Assembly (NCBI GenBank): GCA_051294375.1
Contig: CM119263.1
Location: 16,551,802-16,615,801 of the forward strand
DNA from: Paraspadella gotoi
Taxonomy: Eukaryota; Chaetognatha
Direction of reading: 5' to 3'
Length of the DNA stretch: 64,000 nt
Shown here: positions 1 to 13,714 of the stretch, one piece after another
Layout of the letters: the number at the start of each line of letters is the position of its first letter
How positions within the stretch are numbered: position 1 is the first letter of the stretch
Position numbers and translations under genes: made by a program
Notes under the pieces: model-generated
Database searches by the model: none
Told to the model about the DNA's origin: nothing
What the model saw: only the letters and a program-made list of their open reading frames with translations

Positions 1-664
1 CCGAGGCTCAAGGGAAAGGCGCCAGAGAGTCTCACCCGGGTAAGTTTGGGGTGGGGGACAAGTAGGGGAGGGCCGGGTGAGAAAGGTGGGGAGGGAAAGA
101 GAGCGTGAAGCTGGAGTCGTGAATTCGATTGGTTGTTTCTTCGCTCGAGTGATTAAAACTGAGGTGAGAGAATCGGCGATTAATCGTCGTCGTCGTCGTT
201 GTCGTTCATGGATGTCATTCTTGTCTTGAGTTCAACTTTGACGCTACAATCACGAATCCGCTCGAGCGAAAGAAAAGTCAAAAAAATATACATCTCGAAA
301 AGGCGATGATATAATTGTGCATTTACAATGGTCACATGTGCGCGTCTTTATTCGAAATAATAAATAACTTGGCTTACCTGTTTGCGTTTTCAATGCCAAT
401 TGAAGCGGAACGTAGGAAATTGGGAGATCGAGCATGGAAGGAGAATGAAGGGAAAAAGGAGAAAACAATTGGCTTCATTAGATTCGTTGTCTTTCGTTAG
501 AACATAATCGTAAACGTAAGCACAATCAGAAACATAATCAGAAATAAAATCTCAACTCAGCCATCCTTTAACCACGAACGGACCCCTTTTTTTTTTCTAA
601 AAAAAAATAATGTCAATAAAAATTCAAATTATTTAAAAAAAAAAAAAGAAGTTTTTCCGCGATT
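1..664. other. Non-coding left flank
   Basis: No protein domain or RNA gene is recognisable. The first 39 bases are open in frame 1 and run directly into a GTAAGT splice-donor-like sequence, so the window could begin inside the 3' end of an exon on the + strand. Thirteen codons are too few to identify anything. The rest is AT-rich with poly(A) and poly(T) runs at about 589-650. Confidence 0.5.
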
Positions 665-3199
665 GGGCCAATTTGTGGTTTCGAGCCTCCACAGTGATAA
701 AGTCACAAAAGTTTTCGTCGTAAATCTAATCACAGAATCGCCTGATTTCTCCGATCCTCCTGACGATTCGCCCTATAACCGGATCGTCGTCGTCGAATGC
801 ACTCGGCGCACTGCTTAGCAACCAAAATAAATACTTACCGGAGAAAAATATAAGAAAATGGCCGGGAAAAGTGCAACAAATTCATCAGAGGAGGAACAGG
901 CGCGCGTTACGCGATTGTTGCACTCATTCCTTTCTCTCTTTCTCTTTCTCTTTCTCTCTCTCTTCCTCTCTCTCTCTCTCTCTCCTCTCTCTTCTCTCAT
1001 CTCTCCTCCTCTCTCTCTCTCTCGTGCGTACCTCGTACTTTCGTCAGATCGCTAGAACAATTTTTTTTTTTATCTTCCTCGAGAAAAAAAAAAAAAACTT
1101 TTCTCCCCCTTCTCCTCTACCAGCCCCCTCCATCCATCGCTGGGTGGGTCCAAATTTTGTTTACCTCGAAATGGGCACTCGCCGTGCAGTCAATCAATCA
1201 ATCAAGAAGCGCGAAACTTTGATTTCGGCCGAATTCACGAAAAAAAGAATTCGTTGGGGATGGGTTATGACGGTGTCGGGTAATAAGTTTCTTTCACCTG
1301 ATTGTATTTATATCCGTTAATAGGGAAGGTTAATCAACGTGAGTTTTAAAGTTATATATACATTTTTACGTCATTATTAAGCATAGATTACATTATATCA
1401 AAGCGAGAGCACATAAAGCCGTCAGTCGTTTTAGCGCAGGGCCTCCGTAAAATAAACCTATGCTCAGACCTTCGCTTGAACCGCCTGAAAACCAAACCGA
1501 CAAAAGCCGCAAGTTCCTTTGTTTTCCATTCTTATTTTAAATACATTTCGCCGATTTGATGGGCCGCGTTTGTTTCGCCGGCAATTTTTTTTTTTTTAAT
1601 GCAAAATCAGTTCCGGTTCGCCCCATAAAGTTAAGTCTAGTTCCGCCGACGTTAGTCGGTAGAGTCAAGCGTCCGATTGGCGCAGAGATAGAAAGATCGA
1701 CGCTTGATTGGTTAAAAATTCCCGAAATTCGATTTGTCGAACACCTCGTCCATCTCGACCGATAGACTGGGCGACTAGTCAAAAAAAAGGGACGCCTACA
1801 ATTTTACTTGGCTACATTTTTTTCTCTTCAGAGGAAAAAAAAACTTTTTTTTTAATCGCGAATGTTTTTGTTTTACACTTTTTAACATTTTCTCCATCGT
1901 TTCCCGCATCTCATTCACAATCTCTCTCCCTCTTCCCATCTGCCCCTCTCCCCATCAACAAAGCTTCCCTTGGGACTGGTAAACTTTTGGCAGATGAGAT
2001 TTCATTAGTCTGTAATCAAAAGGAAAAAAAGGCATAAGATGAGGAAGAGAACTGCTTTTTATTGGTACTTAAAGGGAAATGAAAACGGAAATAAAGAATA
2101 ATAACATAAAAAAAAAAAAACAACTTTTATAAAAAATCATAACGAGGAAAATAATGCTTGAAAGATACGACGATAAAAAAAGAGAAACTTACAGGGTGGA
2201 ATAAATTAAAGAAATAACCTCAGGAAACTTGATATAAAAATGGTAAGCAAATAAATAATAAAAAAATACCGAACAAAATAAATGAAAAAAAAAAGAAATA
2301 AAGAAGGGAAAAGTGAAAGGAAAAGCAGAGAGGCCAAGGAAGCCGACGCCCGCGGATGTTTTGGGAAGAAGCATCTCTTGAAGACCAAAGGCCCGTCCCT
2401 CCGCCCCCCCCCGCTTTTCTCCGAAGCAGAAGAAAGAATGAAATATGTAACTCGGCCGCGGAGTAACCGACTCGCGGTCGACGAGGTAGAGATCGATTTT
2501 CTTTTCATTTTTTCCCACTTTTTCTCAATGTAATTCGAATCGGGTTGCGACGTTTGCGGGGAGAGCAGAGAATCACCTTAACCGATTTGAGAAAGAGAAA
2601 AACTGAAAAAAAGGCCGCTCGTCTCTTTTTGTAGAAGACTTGGCGAGATCTTTCAAAAAGATTGCGCGACTGCTTCACAACGAGCGATGACTTTTCAAGC
2701 GCAGGAGCTCATTCATAAGTCTTTCAATGAGAGAGTCAAAGAAAGTTTGTTCAATGGCGTAAGAAAGATAAGGTAAGAAAGCTAATTTTGCCAAAACGGT
2801 TGGCAATATTTTAAGCATTAGTCTGAACACTTTTATCTGAGTTTACAGTCGTACGGTCTGTGTTTTGATGGTAAGATCGATTATCATCATTCTCTGACAG
2901 AAAAAAGACTGCTGGGTATATATGTGGCGTTCAAAACCTACATATATGTCCTGCTTGAACTACTGACGTAATTAATCTCTTACTCACTTTAAAATCTATA
3001 ACTTTTTAATCACAAACAACGATGAACAAAGATTCCAGCCCCGGGAAAAAAGGAGTGAGCTCGCACAAACTTAATTCCCAAGGCGTCGGCGTTTATGAGG
3101 AAGAGCGCGATTATTATCGCGTGGGCAGTTACAGGTAAATAACTACCCAACCATGAAATATGGTGCGTGGGTTTTTTTTTTTAATTTTTGAAAGGACCA

Positions 3200-3273
<74 letters not shown>

Positions 3274-3569
3274 GAGAGAGAAGAGGGTGAACATGCGGTG
3301 GCCAGAAATGAGAAGGCCAACCCTTAGAGATCGACTCCGATGTGGTCAATCGACTCGAGAGGGTTTCCCCCACGAAGTCTTCGAGGCCCACACACTCCTT
3401 GGTGGTGGGTGCTGCCCGGCTGGAGGTCAGAAGTGGGTGGGGCGTCTTGGGGTGGGCGTTGCCTTTTGCGCTTTTCTGAAAATCGAGCGTGGTGGTCGCT
3501 TTCAAAAATAGAAAAAAGATTTGATCAAATGAAAAACCGAGGCTATATTATGATTTAATTTTAAATTCG

Positions 3570-4095
3570 TCATTGAATTCTCTTCTCTAATTTTCTCTTC
3601 TCTTTTCTCAACTTTTCTTTCACTCTAACTTTCTTCTCTAATTTTCTCTTCTCTTTTCTCAACTTTTCTTTCAGTCTCACTCTCTTTTCTAATTTTCTCT
3701 TCTCTTTTCTCAACTTTTCTTTCACTCTCACTTTCTTCTCTAATTTTCTCTTCTCTTTTCTCAACTTTTTTTCACTCTCACTTTCTTCTATAATTTTCTC
3801 TTCTCTTTTCTCAACTTTTCTTTCACTCTCACTTTCTTCTCTAATTTTCTCAATTCTTTTCTCAACTTTTCTTTCACTCTCACTCTCTTTTCTAATTTTC
3901 TCAACTCTTTTTTCAACTTTTCTCTCACTCTCACTCTCTTTTCTAATTTTCTTTTCTCTTTTCTCAACTTTTCTTTCACTCTCACTCTTTTTTCTAATTT
4001 TCTCTTCTCTTTCCTCAACTTTTCTTTCACTTTCACTCTCTTTTCTAATTTTCTCTTCTCTTTTCTCAACTTTTCTTTTACTCTCACTCTCTTCC
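3570..4095. repeat. 51-bp minisatellite (copy 1)
   Basis: About ten tandem copies of a 51-base pyrimidine-rich unit built around TTTTCTCAACTTTTCTTTCA. The unit length is a multiple of three and the purine strand has no stop in one frame, so the minus strand reads as a Lys/Glu/Arg/Leu-rich 17-residue repeat, with one frame break near 3765-3787. I see no start context, splice sites or homology to support translation and treat it as non-coding satellite DNA. Confidence 0.85.
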
Positions 4096-4580
4096 CAGGT
4101 TCATCAACTCGATCTAGTTTCTGGTTTATCCACGTCGTCGTTGTTGTTGTTATTTTTGTTGTTATGTGGTCGTTATCCGATGAGAAACGAGTTTCGCGTC
4201 GTTGACGGATTCAAGGTAGAATCTTCGGAGTCGTCGTCGTCGTCGTCGTTGTTGTTGTTGTCGTTTTTGAGGCCGAAAAGGCGCGACCCTTCTGGCCCAA
4301 AGACGTCGGGGCTCGCGTTTCCTGTATATATAATATATATAATATATATATACTATATAGCGTCTATACGGCTCTTGATCTTGCATATATTGTCATCTTG
4401 TATGTTAAGAAATTGAGCAGCAAATGAACACGTGTAATTAGGTTATTAAGATTTAACTGTTTACCATGTAATGAATTCGATGAGATTTCGATCTAAATAT
4501 CTTTACAATAACTGGAGAGTCAATGAAACACGTCACGTGATCTCCCGAGCAAAAATCTTGGTCGCGAGGTGAAGACGCAA

Positions 4581-4735
4581 CGAGAGTCTTCGTCTTCGCC
4601 TTCGTCTTCGTCTTCGTCTTCGTCTTCGTCTTCGCCTTCGTCTTCGCCTTCGTCTTCGTCTTCGTCTTCGTCTTCGTCTTCGCCTTCGCCTTCGTCTTTG
4701 TCTTCGCCTTTTCCTTCGCCTTCGTCTTCGCATTC
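4581..4735. repeat. (CTTCGT)n hexanucleotide repeat
   Basis: Imperfect CTTCGT/CTTCGC hexamers. The + strand reads as poly-Ser/Pro, and the minus strand as Glu/Asp, Lys/Thr or Arg runs depending on frame. It is followed by a non-repetitive open stretch and a GTAAGT-like donor near 4870, so a low-complexity exon is conceivable, but nothing identifies one. The diverged copy is at about 10145-10290. Confidence 0.8.
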
Positions 4736-5671
4736 CGACTTCGCGGTCGAAGGAAAGGAATGCGTCTTCGGCCGAAGCGACGAGGAGTTGGGATGGTCTG
4801 CGGCGGACCCGCGGATCGGCGAAGAGTCAAAAGGGGGCGCGAAGACGTTCGATCGGAAGGGAGGGGGGGAGGTAAGTAGGAACAGGGGGGGCATTTATAA
4901 TAAGTAAAGGTGGGCGGAAGGATTAAAGGTCTTTTTGTGGGCAAATGATGAGACGAAGGCGGACGTTGACGGCAGCTGGAAATCGTCGTCTTCCGCGTTG
5001 TTGTTGTTGTTGTGGTTCTTATTTTGTGGTTGGCCAATTATTATTCGACTGAGCGATCGAAATCCATTATCGAATTCTCGAAAACCGCAAAACTCGCGAA
5101 TTGAGAAGTGGACGTCTCTCGCATTCTTAAGATTCGTGCAACGAGATGAGCTGTTAAACGGTTTTATGACCACTCGATATGTATAAGCGGTTAAGAATCA
5201 TCCTTGCGAAAATTCTGGATCACTTCTTTTTTTTGGTTTTAAACTTCACGATCGGACGAATCGATTCCTCACACACACCCTCTCCAGTCTCCACTCCCCC
5301 TTCCACTTCTGTTTTATTTCTTATCTCTTTTTCCAAATCTCCGCTTTTATTTCCTCATCGTCAATTAACAAATTAGCTCCGGACAAGAGACATAATACGG
5401 TTTTAAGGGGAAGCGTGGATACAATTTTTTTTCCGGGACTGGCCGAAGCAGGAGAAACTTCATCCAGAATGGAGCTCGCAAAGGAGAGGCAGCGCGGGGC
5501 AAGCACGAAGCCGACAAGGCACGCAAAGTAACCAATAAAGCCAAAAGAAGAAGGGAGAAGAAAAAGGCAAAGATATTCCACGAGAGGAGAGAAAAAAAAG
5601 AGAAAGAAAGAAAGAAGCTTTCTTCGCTTTTTTTTTTCTGCTTTTCGTGAGCAAAGTTCGAACGAAGGAGC

Positions 5672-5755
<84 letters not shown>
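5672..5755. repeat. (GA)n microsatellite
   Basis: Nearly pure GA dinucleotide run in tandem copy 1. The counterpart in copy 2 is 11222-11307. Confidence 0.95.
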
Positions 5756-5756
<1 letters not shown>

Positions 5757-6229
5757 TTGGGCGTTTAGGTCATGCGACCAACGTTGGTCGTCGTCGTCGT
5801 CGTTGCCGCAAAACCGTCGCCGTCGTCGTCGTCGTCGTCCTCGAAAGTCTTATCCATGTTTACGTCCGGCGATCTGCGTCGTTCAGAATCAAAAAAAAAA
5901 AAAAAAAAAAATTGCGATTTCATGGGGAAATGTATATTTCGTAATATCGTTCGGTAAACATAATCGCCTTCGAAAGCATGAATCGCCGGAGCTATTTCTA
6001 TCGCGCGGCGTAATACTTAACGGAGGAAGCTACATTTAATTTTATCTTCCTCGTCAATTTCGTCATCATCGATGGAACGATCGTCAATGTTCGCCCTCGG
6101 CCACTCGTTATCTCCGTCGTTATCGTCGTCGTCGTCTTTTTCCAGAGCACGCGCCTCACTTATCCTTTGTCGTCGTCCTCATTGAATTTGGCCCCAAAAA
6201 ATTCCACACACAAAAAAAAAAAAAAAAAA

Positions 6230-8761
6230 GGGCCAATTTGTGGTTTCGAGCCTCCACAGTGATAAAGTCACAAAAGTTTTCGTCGTAAATCTAATCACAG
6301 AATCGCCTGAATTTCTCCGATCCTCCTGACGATTCGCCCTTATAACCGGATCGTCGTCGTCGAATGCACTCGCGCACTGCTTAGCAACCAAAATAAATAC
6401 TTACCGGAGAAAAAAAAAAAAGGCCGGAAAAGTGCAACAAATCATCAGAGGAGGAACAGGCGCGCGTTACGCGATTGTTGCACTCATTCCTTTCTCTCTT
6501 TCTCTTTCTCTCTTCTCTCTTCTCTCTCTCTCGTCTCTCTCTCTCTCCTCTCATTCATCTCTCTCTCTCTCTCTCTCTCTCTCGCGTACCCTGTACTTTC
6601 GTCAGATCGTAGACAATTTTTTTTTATCATTCCTCGGAGAAAAAAAAAACTTTTCTCCCCCTTCTCCTCATACCAGCCCCTCCATCCATCGCTGGGTGGG
6701 TCCAAATTTTGTTTACCTCGAATGGGCACTCGCGTGCAGTCAATCAATCAATCAAGAAGCGCGAAACTTTGATTTCGGCCGAATTCACGAAAAAAAAAAT
6801 TCGTTGGGGATGGGTTATGACGGTGTCGGTAATAAGTTTCTTTCACCTGATTGTATTTATACTCCGTTAATAGGGAAGGTTAATCAACGGAGTTTTAAAG
6901 TTATATATACATTTTTACGTCATTATTTAGTGCATAGATTACATTATATCAAAAGCGATGAGCACAGAAAAGCCGTCTAGTCGTTTTAGCGCAGGGCCTC
7001 CGTAAAAAATAAAACCTATTCTCAAGACCTTCGCTTGAACCGCCTGAAAAACCAAACCGACAAAAGCCGCAAGTTCCTTTGTTTTCCATTCTTATTTAAA
7101 ATACATTTCAGCCGATTTGATGGGCCGCGTTTGTTTCGCCGGCAATTTTTTTTTTTTTTAATGCAAAATCAGTTCCGTTCGCCCATAAAGTTAAGTCTAG
7201 TTCCGCCGACGTTAGTCGGTAGAGTCAAGCGTCGATTGGCGCAGAGATAGAAAGATCGCCGCTTGATTGGTTAAAATTCCCGAAAATTCGATTGTCGAAC
7301 ACCTCGTCCATCTCGACCGATAGACTGGGCGACTAGTCAAAAAAAAGGGACGCCTACAATTTTTACTTGGCTACATTTTTTTCTCTTCAGAGGAAAAAAA
7401 AACCTTTTTTTTTAATCGCGATGTTTTTGTTTACACTTTTTAACATTTTCTCCATCGTTTCCCGCATCTCATTCAGCAATCTCTCTCCCTCTTCCATTGC
7501 CCCTCTCCCCATCAACAAAGCTTCCCTTGGGACTGGTAAACTTTTGGCAGATGAGATTTCATTAGTCTGTAATCAAAAGGAAAAAAAGGCATAAGATGAG
7601 GAAGAGAACTGCTTTTTTGGTACTTAAAGGGAAAATGAAAACGGAAATAAAGAATAATAACATAAAAAAAAAAAAACAACTTTTATAAAAAATCATAACG
7701 AGGAAAATAATGCTTGAAAGATACGACGATAAAAAAAGAGAAACTTACAGGTGGAATAAATTAAAGAAATAACCTCAGGAAACTTGATATAAAAAATGGT
7801 AAGCAAATAAATAATAAAAAAATACCGAACAAAATAAATGAAAAAAAAAGAAATAAAGAAGGGAAAAGTGAAAGGAAAAGCAGAGAGGCCAAGGAAGCCG
7901 ACGCCCGCGGATGTTTTGGGAAGAAGCATCTCTTGAAGACCAAAGGCCCGTCCCTCCGCCCCCCCCCCCGCTTTTCTCCGAAGCAGAAGAAAGAATGAAA
8001 TATGTAACTCGGCCGCGGAGGTAACCGACTCGCGTCGACGAGGTAGAGATCGATTTTCTTTTCATTTTTTCCCACTTTTTCTCAATGTAATTCGAATCGG
8101 GTTGCGACGTTTGCGGGAGAGCAGAGAATCACCTTAACCGATTTGAGAAAGAGAAAAACTGAAAAAAAGGCCGCTCGTCTCTTTTTGTAGAAGACTTGGC
8201 GAGATCTTTCAAAAAGATTGCGCGACTGCTTCACAACGAGCGATGACTTTTCAAGGCGCAGGAGCTCATTCATAAGTTTTCAATGAGAGAGTCAAAGAAA
8301 GTTTGGTTCAATGGCGTAAGAAAGATAAGGTTAAGAAAGCTAATTTTGCAAAAACGGTTGGCAATATTTTAAGCATTAGTCCTGAACACTTTTATCTGAG
8401 TTTACAGTCGTACGGTCTGTGTTTTGATGGTAAGATCGATTATCATCATTCTCTGACAGAAAAAAGACTGCTGGGTATATATGTGGCGTTCAAAACCTAC
8501 ATATATGTCCTGCTTGAACTACTGACGTAATTAATCTCTTACTCACTTTAAAATCTATAACTTTTTAATCACAAACAACGATGAACAAAGATTCCAGCCC
8601 CGGGAAAAAAGGAGTGAGCTCGCACAAACTTAATTCCCAAGGCGTTCGGACGTTTATGAGGAAGAGCGCGATTATTATCGCGTGGGCAGTTACAGGTAAA
8701 AACTACCAAACCATGAAATATGGTGGCGTGGGTTTTTTTTTAATTTTTGAAAAGGACCAAG

Positions 8762-8827
<66 letters not shown>

Positions 8828-11221
8828 GAGACAGAGCAGAGAGAGAGAGAGAGAGAGAAGAGGGTGAACAATGCGGTGGCCAGAAATGAGAAGGCCAACC
8901 CTTAGAGATCGACTCCGATGTGGTCAATCGACTCGAGAGGGTTTCCCCACGAAGTCTTCGAGGCCCACACACTCCTTGGTGGTGGGTGCTGCCCGGCTGG
9001 AGTCAGAAGTGGGTGGGGCGTCTTGGGGTGGCGTTGCCTTTTGCGCTTTTCTGAAAATCGAGCGTGGTGGTCGCTTTCAAAAATAGAAAAAGATTTGATC
9101 AAATGAAAAACCGAGGCTATATTATGATTTAATTTTAAAATTCGTCATTGAATTCTCTTCTCTAATTTTCCTTCTCTTTTCTCAACTTTTCTTTCACTCT
9201 AACTTTCTTCTCTAATTTTCTCTTTCTTCTCAACTTTTCTTTCAGTCTCACTCTCTTTCTAATTTTCTCTTCTCTTTTCTCAACTTTTCTTTCACTCTCA
9301 CTTTCTTCTCTAATTTTCTCTCTCTTTTCTCAACTTTTTTCACTCTCACTTTCTCTATAATTTTCTCTTCTCTTTTCTCAACTTTTCTTTCACTCTCACT
9401 TTCTTCTCTAATTTTCTCAATTCTTTTCTCAACTTTCTTTCACTCTCACTCTCTTTCTAATTTTCTCAACTCTTTTTTTCAACTTTTCTCTCACTCTCAA
9501 CTCTCTTTTCTAATTTTCTTTCTCTTTTCTCAACTTTTCTTTCACTCTCACTCTTTTTTCTAATTTTCTCTTCTCTTTCCTCAACTTTTCTTTCACTTTC
9601 ACTCTCTTTCTAATTTTCTCTCTTTTTCTTCAACTTTTCTTTTACTCTCACTCTCTTCCCAGGTTCATCAACTCGATCTAGTTTCTGGTTTATCCACGTC
9701 GTCGTTGTTGTTGTTATTTTTGTTGTTATGTGGTCGTTATCCGATGAGAACGAGTTTCGCGTCGTTGACGGATTTCAAGGTAGAATCTTCGGAGTCGTCG
9801 TCGTGTCGTCGTTGTTGTTGTTGTCGTTTTTGAGGCCGAAAAGGCGCGACCCTCTGGCCCAAAGACGTCGGGGCTCGCGTTTCCTGTATATATAATATAT
9901 ATAATATATATATACTATATAGCGTCTATACGGCTCTTGATCTTGCATATATTGTCATCTTGTATGTTAAGAAATTGAGCAGCAAATGAAACACGTGTAA
10001 TTAGGTTATTAAGATTTAACTGTTTACCATGTAATGAATTCGATGAGATTTCGATCTAAATATCTTTACAATAACTGGAGAGTCAATGAAACACGTCACG
10101 TGATCTCCGAGCAAAAATCTTGGTCGCGAGGTGAAGAACGCAACGAGAGTCTTCGTCTTCGCCTTCGCTTCGTCTTCGTCTTCGTCTTCGTCTTCGTCTT
10201 CGCCTTCGTCTTCCTTCGTCCTTCGTCTTCGTCTTCGTCTTCGCCTTCGCCTTCGTCTTTGTCATCGCCTTTTCCTTCGCCTTCGTCTTCGCATTCCGAC
10301 TTCGCGGTCGAAGGAAGGAATGCGTCTTCGGCCGAAGCGACGAGGAGTTGGATGGTCTGCGGCGGACCCGCGGATCGGCGAAGAGTCAAAAGGGGGCGCG
10401 AAGACGTTCGATCGGAAGGGAGGGGGGGAGGTAAGTAGGAACAGGGGGGGCATTTATAATAAAGTAAAGGTGGGCGGAAGGATTAAAGGTCTTTTTGTGG
10501 CAAATGATGAGACGAAGCGGACGTGACGGCAGCTGGAAATCGTCGTCTTCCGCGTTGTTGTTGTTGTTGTGGTTCTTATTTTGTGGTTGGCCAATTATTA
10601 TTCGACTGAGCGATCGAAATCCATTATCGAATCTCGGAAAACCGCAAAACTCGCGAATTGAGAAGTGGAACGTCTCTCGCATTCTTAAGATTCGTGCAAC
10701 GAGATGAGCTGTTAAACGGTTTTATGACCACTCGATATGTATAAGCGGTTAAGAATCATCCTTGCGAAAATTCTGGATCACTTCTTTTTTTGGTTTTAAA
10801 CTTCACGATCGGACGAATCGATTCCTCACACACACCCTCTCCAGTCTCCACTCCCCCTTCCACTTCTGTTTTATTTCTTATCTCTTTTTCCAAATCTCCG
10901 CTTTTATTTCCTCATCTTCATAACAAATTAGCTCCGGACAAGAGACATATACGTTTTAAGGGGAGCGTGGATACAATTTTTTTTCCGGGACTGGCCGAAG
11001 CAGGAGAAACTTCATCCAGAATGGAGCTCGCAAAGGAGAGGCAGCGCGGGCAAGCACGAAGCCGACAAGGCACGCAAAGTAACCATAAAGCCAAAAGAAG
11101 AAGGGAGAAGAAAAAGGCAAAGATATTCCACGAGAGGAGAGAAAAAAAAAGAGAAAGAAAGAAAGAAGCTTCTTCGCTTTTTTTTTTCTGCTTTTCGTGA
11201 GCAAAGTTCGAACGAAGGAGC

Positions 11222-11308
<87 letters not shown>

Positions 11309-11781
11309 TTTGGGCGTTTAGGTCTGCGACCAACGTTGGTCGTCGTCGTCGTCGTTGCCGCAAAACCGTCGCCGTCGTCGTCGTCGTCGTCCTCGAAAGT
11401 CTTATCCATGTTTACGTCGGCGATCTGCGTCGTTCAGAATCAAAAAAAAAAAAAAAAAAAAATTGCGATTTCATGGGGAAATGTATATTTTCGTAATATC
11501 GTTCGGTAAACATAATCGCCTTCGAAAGCATGAATCGCCGGAGCTATTTCTATCGCGCGGCGTAATACTTAACGGAGGAAGCTACATTTAATTTTATCTT
11601 CCTCGTCAATTTCGTCATCATCGATGGAACGATCGTCAATGTTCGCCCTCGGCCACTCGTTATCTCCGTCGTTATCGTCGTCGTCGTCGTCTTTTTCCAG
11701 AGCACGCGCCTCACTTATCCTTTGTCGTCGTCCTCATGAATTTGGCCCCAAAAATTCCCACACACAAAAAAAAAAAAAAAA
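6230..11781. repeat. Tandem 5.56-kb unit, copy 2 (indel-rich)
   Basis: This is a second head-to-tail copy of 665-6229 with the same internal order of tracts: CT at about 6500-6583, GA at 8761-8860, 51-bp minisatellite at about 9150-9658, TA-rich at about 9890-9920, CTTCGT repeat at about 10145-10290, GA at 11222-11307. Most visible differences from copy 1 are single-base gains or losses, many in short homopolymers, rather than substitutions. The open frames through the 51-bp and CTTCGT repeats are broken here. It ends in the same poly(A) and is followed at once by a gap of Ns. The pattern fits a noisy long-read duplicate of copy 1; a true recent duplication cannot be excluded. Confidence 0.85.
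9150..9658. repeat. 51-bp minisatellite (copy 2)
   Basis: This is the counterpart of the 3570-4095 array within tandem copy 2. Units vary irregularly by one or two bases, so the periodicity and the open minus-strand frame seen in copy 1 are lost. Confidence 0.8.
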
Positions 11782-11806
11782 NNNNNNNNNNNNNNNNNNN
11801 NNNNNN
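11782..11806. other. Assembly gap (25 Ns)
   Basis: There are twenty-five consecutive N bases at the end of tandem copy 2, inside a poly(A) run. The exact length of 25 suggests a placeholder rather than a measured gap. Confidence 0.98.
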
Positions 11807-12486
11807 TCGTTGCTGACCGACAAAAATCTTGACCATCATCAATTTCGCCCGCCCCTTCTCTCCTCGTTCATCGGCGATAACGTCGTCGTCGTCGTCGTCG
11901 TCATCATCATCCACCTCTTCTTCCAAAACCTGTCATTTCCTCCCAATCAATTAATTACCCATCTGCTCCTTAGACTCGTTCAGCGGGATTAATATCGAAC
12001 GAACAGCTGAAAGGAAGTTGTTGTCATTGTTGATGTCGTCGTTGTCGATTATCGTCATCTCGTTCGAGACTGACTCTCGTACGTCATCGTCTTCTTCGTC
12101 GACAACGTCGTCCTCAGCATCTTTTATCTTCATCGTCGTCTTCGTCGTCGTCGTCGTCGCCTCGAAGTTCTGTCGTCTGCTCTCGCTTTGTCTCAAAATC
12201 TTAATCCTCCTCAGCTTTTGACGCGGATTCTTCTCTTTCTTTGCTTTTCCTTTCTTGTCTTGTTTTTATTTCTTTTTTTTTTTTATTCCTAAATTTCATT
12301 TTGGTTTTTTTAATTTACTTCCTTTTTTTTTCGGTTCCATGGTATCGTTATTTGGGAATATGTGTAAATACATCAACTAAAACATTGGAAATGGAGTTTT
12401 GCAATTTAACTTTCTTAAGATGTTACTATCACGCAATCTTCACTGTGCGCGCTCTCGTTCAGAACCCGCGAACAGCTTGGGTGCTG

Positions 12487-12490
<4 letters not shown>

Positions 12491-12574
<84 letters not shown>
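12491..12574. repeat. (CT)n microsatellite
   Basis: CT run with two short TTCTC interruptions. Confidence 0.95.
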
Positions 12575-12579
<5 letters not shown>

Positions 12580-13579
12580 CTTTCCGTGCTCCAGCCTCTT
12601 TCCCCCCCCCCGAAATAAAAAAAAAGGAAGATCCCGTCGGCGACGTCTTTGTTGTTCCCGACGCCTCGAAAGGAATCGGGGATGAAAACCCTGTTTCGCC
12701 GTCAAGGATCCACATCCCTTCCTCCCCGCCGACTTTGGACCCGGCCCCACTCCTCTTGATCTAAAGAAGACGCCGATAAAGGAATAAAAATTAAAAATTA
12801 ATTTTATAAAGAGTATTTTAACTCGTAACTTTATGGATGTATATAATATACAAGAACTGTACGTATTAAAGTCCAAGGAGTTACACCGAATAAAGTCCAA
12901 CCAAAATATTAAACCGTATAAAATCTTTTAAAAAACTAATTTGCGAAAAAATAAGCTAAACCTTAAAACCTTTCCTTCCTTCTAAACGCGGTTCGCGATT
13001 TCACAGGTCTCGCTTTGAGCGTTTCCTCACGGATCGAACCCGGTTTCTCTCTCTGTCATCGGCTCACGCCGGCACCAACTTCTAAGACCCCCGGGGGCGA
13101 CGCCGTCTTCTCTTCTTTGGTGACGCCGAGAATCTAATGAGATTCCAGGCGGAGCCACGGGGGTTGTTGTTGTTGTTGTTGTTCTTGAGATTGTCGTCTA
13201 TTGACAATCGAGGTCGCAGCGATTATTGAGCGCGTTGTCAGCATATCAACCATCAGCGTCATTATCGTCAACTCCAATATCAGTTCTGAGTCAAAGTTGT
13301 CATCCTAATCCAGCGTCAAAGTCGTCAGTTTACTGTCGTTCAAAAAACGCTGATAAAGGAATTGTCATCTTGGTACTCGTTTCATCTTCTTCATTATCTT
13401 CATCGTCGCTGACAAAGGAATTGTCATCTTTGTACTCGTTTCTTCTTCTTCATTATCGTCATCGTCATCGTCACCTTCGTCGTCGCACGCGTCGTGACGA
13501 GATTCACGAAATCCCTCGTCTCGACCTTCGGTCCGAATCCATCACAAGTCCGTGTGAAAGATCATCAAAGGACAATCTT

Positions 13580-13663
13580 TCTTTCTTACTTTCTTTCTTT
13601 CTTTCTTTCTTTTTTTCTTTCTTTCTTTCTTTCTTTCTGTCTTTTTTTCTTTCTTTCTTTCTC

Positions 13664-13714
<51 letters not shown>

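Larger units (their letters stand above)
665..6229. repeat. Tandem 5.56-kb unit, copy 1
   Basis: This segment is repeated almost base for base in the next 5.55 kb. Both copies begin with the same GGGCCAATTTGTGG sequence and end in the same CACACA-poly(A) stretch. No gene is recognised inside it. It holds, in order, a CT tract (about 930-1022), a long GA tract (3201-3282), a 51-bp minisatellite (3570-4095), a TA-rich tract (4323-4358), a CTTCGT hexanucleotide repeat (4581-4735) and a second GA tract (5672-5755). Copy 1 keeps cleaner repeat periodicity than copy 2, suggesting it is the more accurate version. Confidence 0.9.

Noticed and set aside
4453-5037. 194-codon minus frame with Lys-Thr runs and overlapping acidic or Arg-rich frames
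   Set aside because: The CTTCGT hexamer is open in all frames. The equivalent frames in the tandem copy are disrupted, and no domain flanks the run.
665-11781. True segmental duplication of a gene-bearing unit
   Set aside because: No gene is recognisable in the unit, and the indel-dominated differences plus the adjoining 25-N gap favour an artefact. It is kept as a finding because long reads could decide it.
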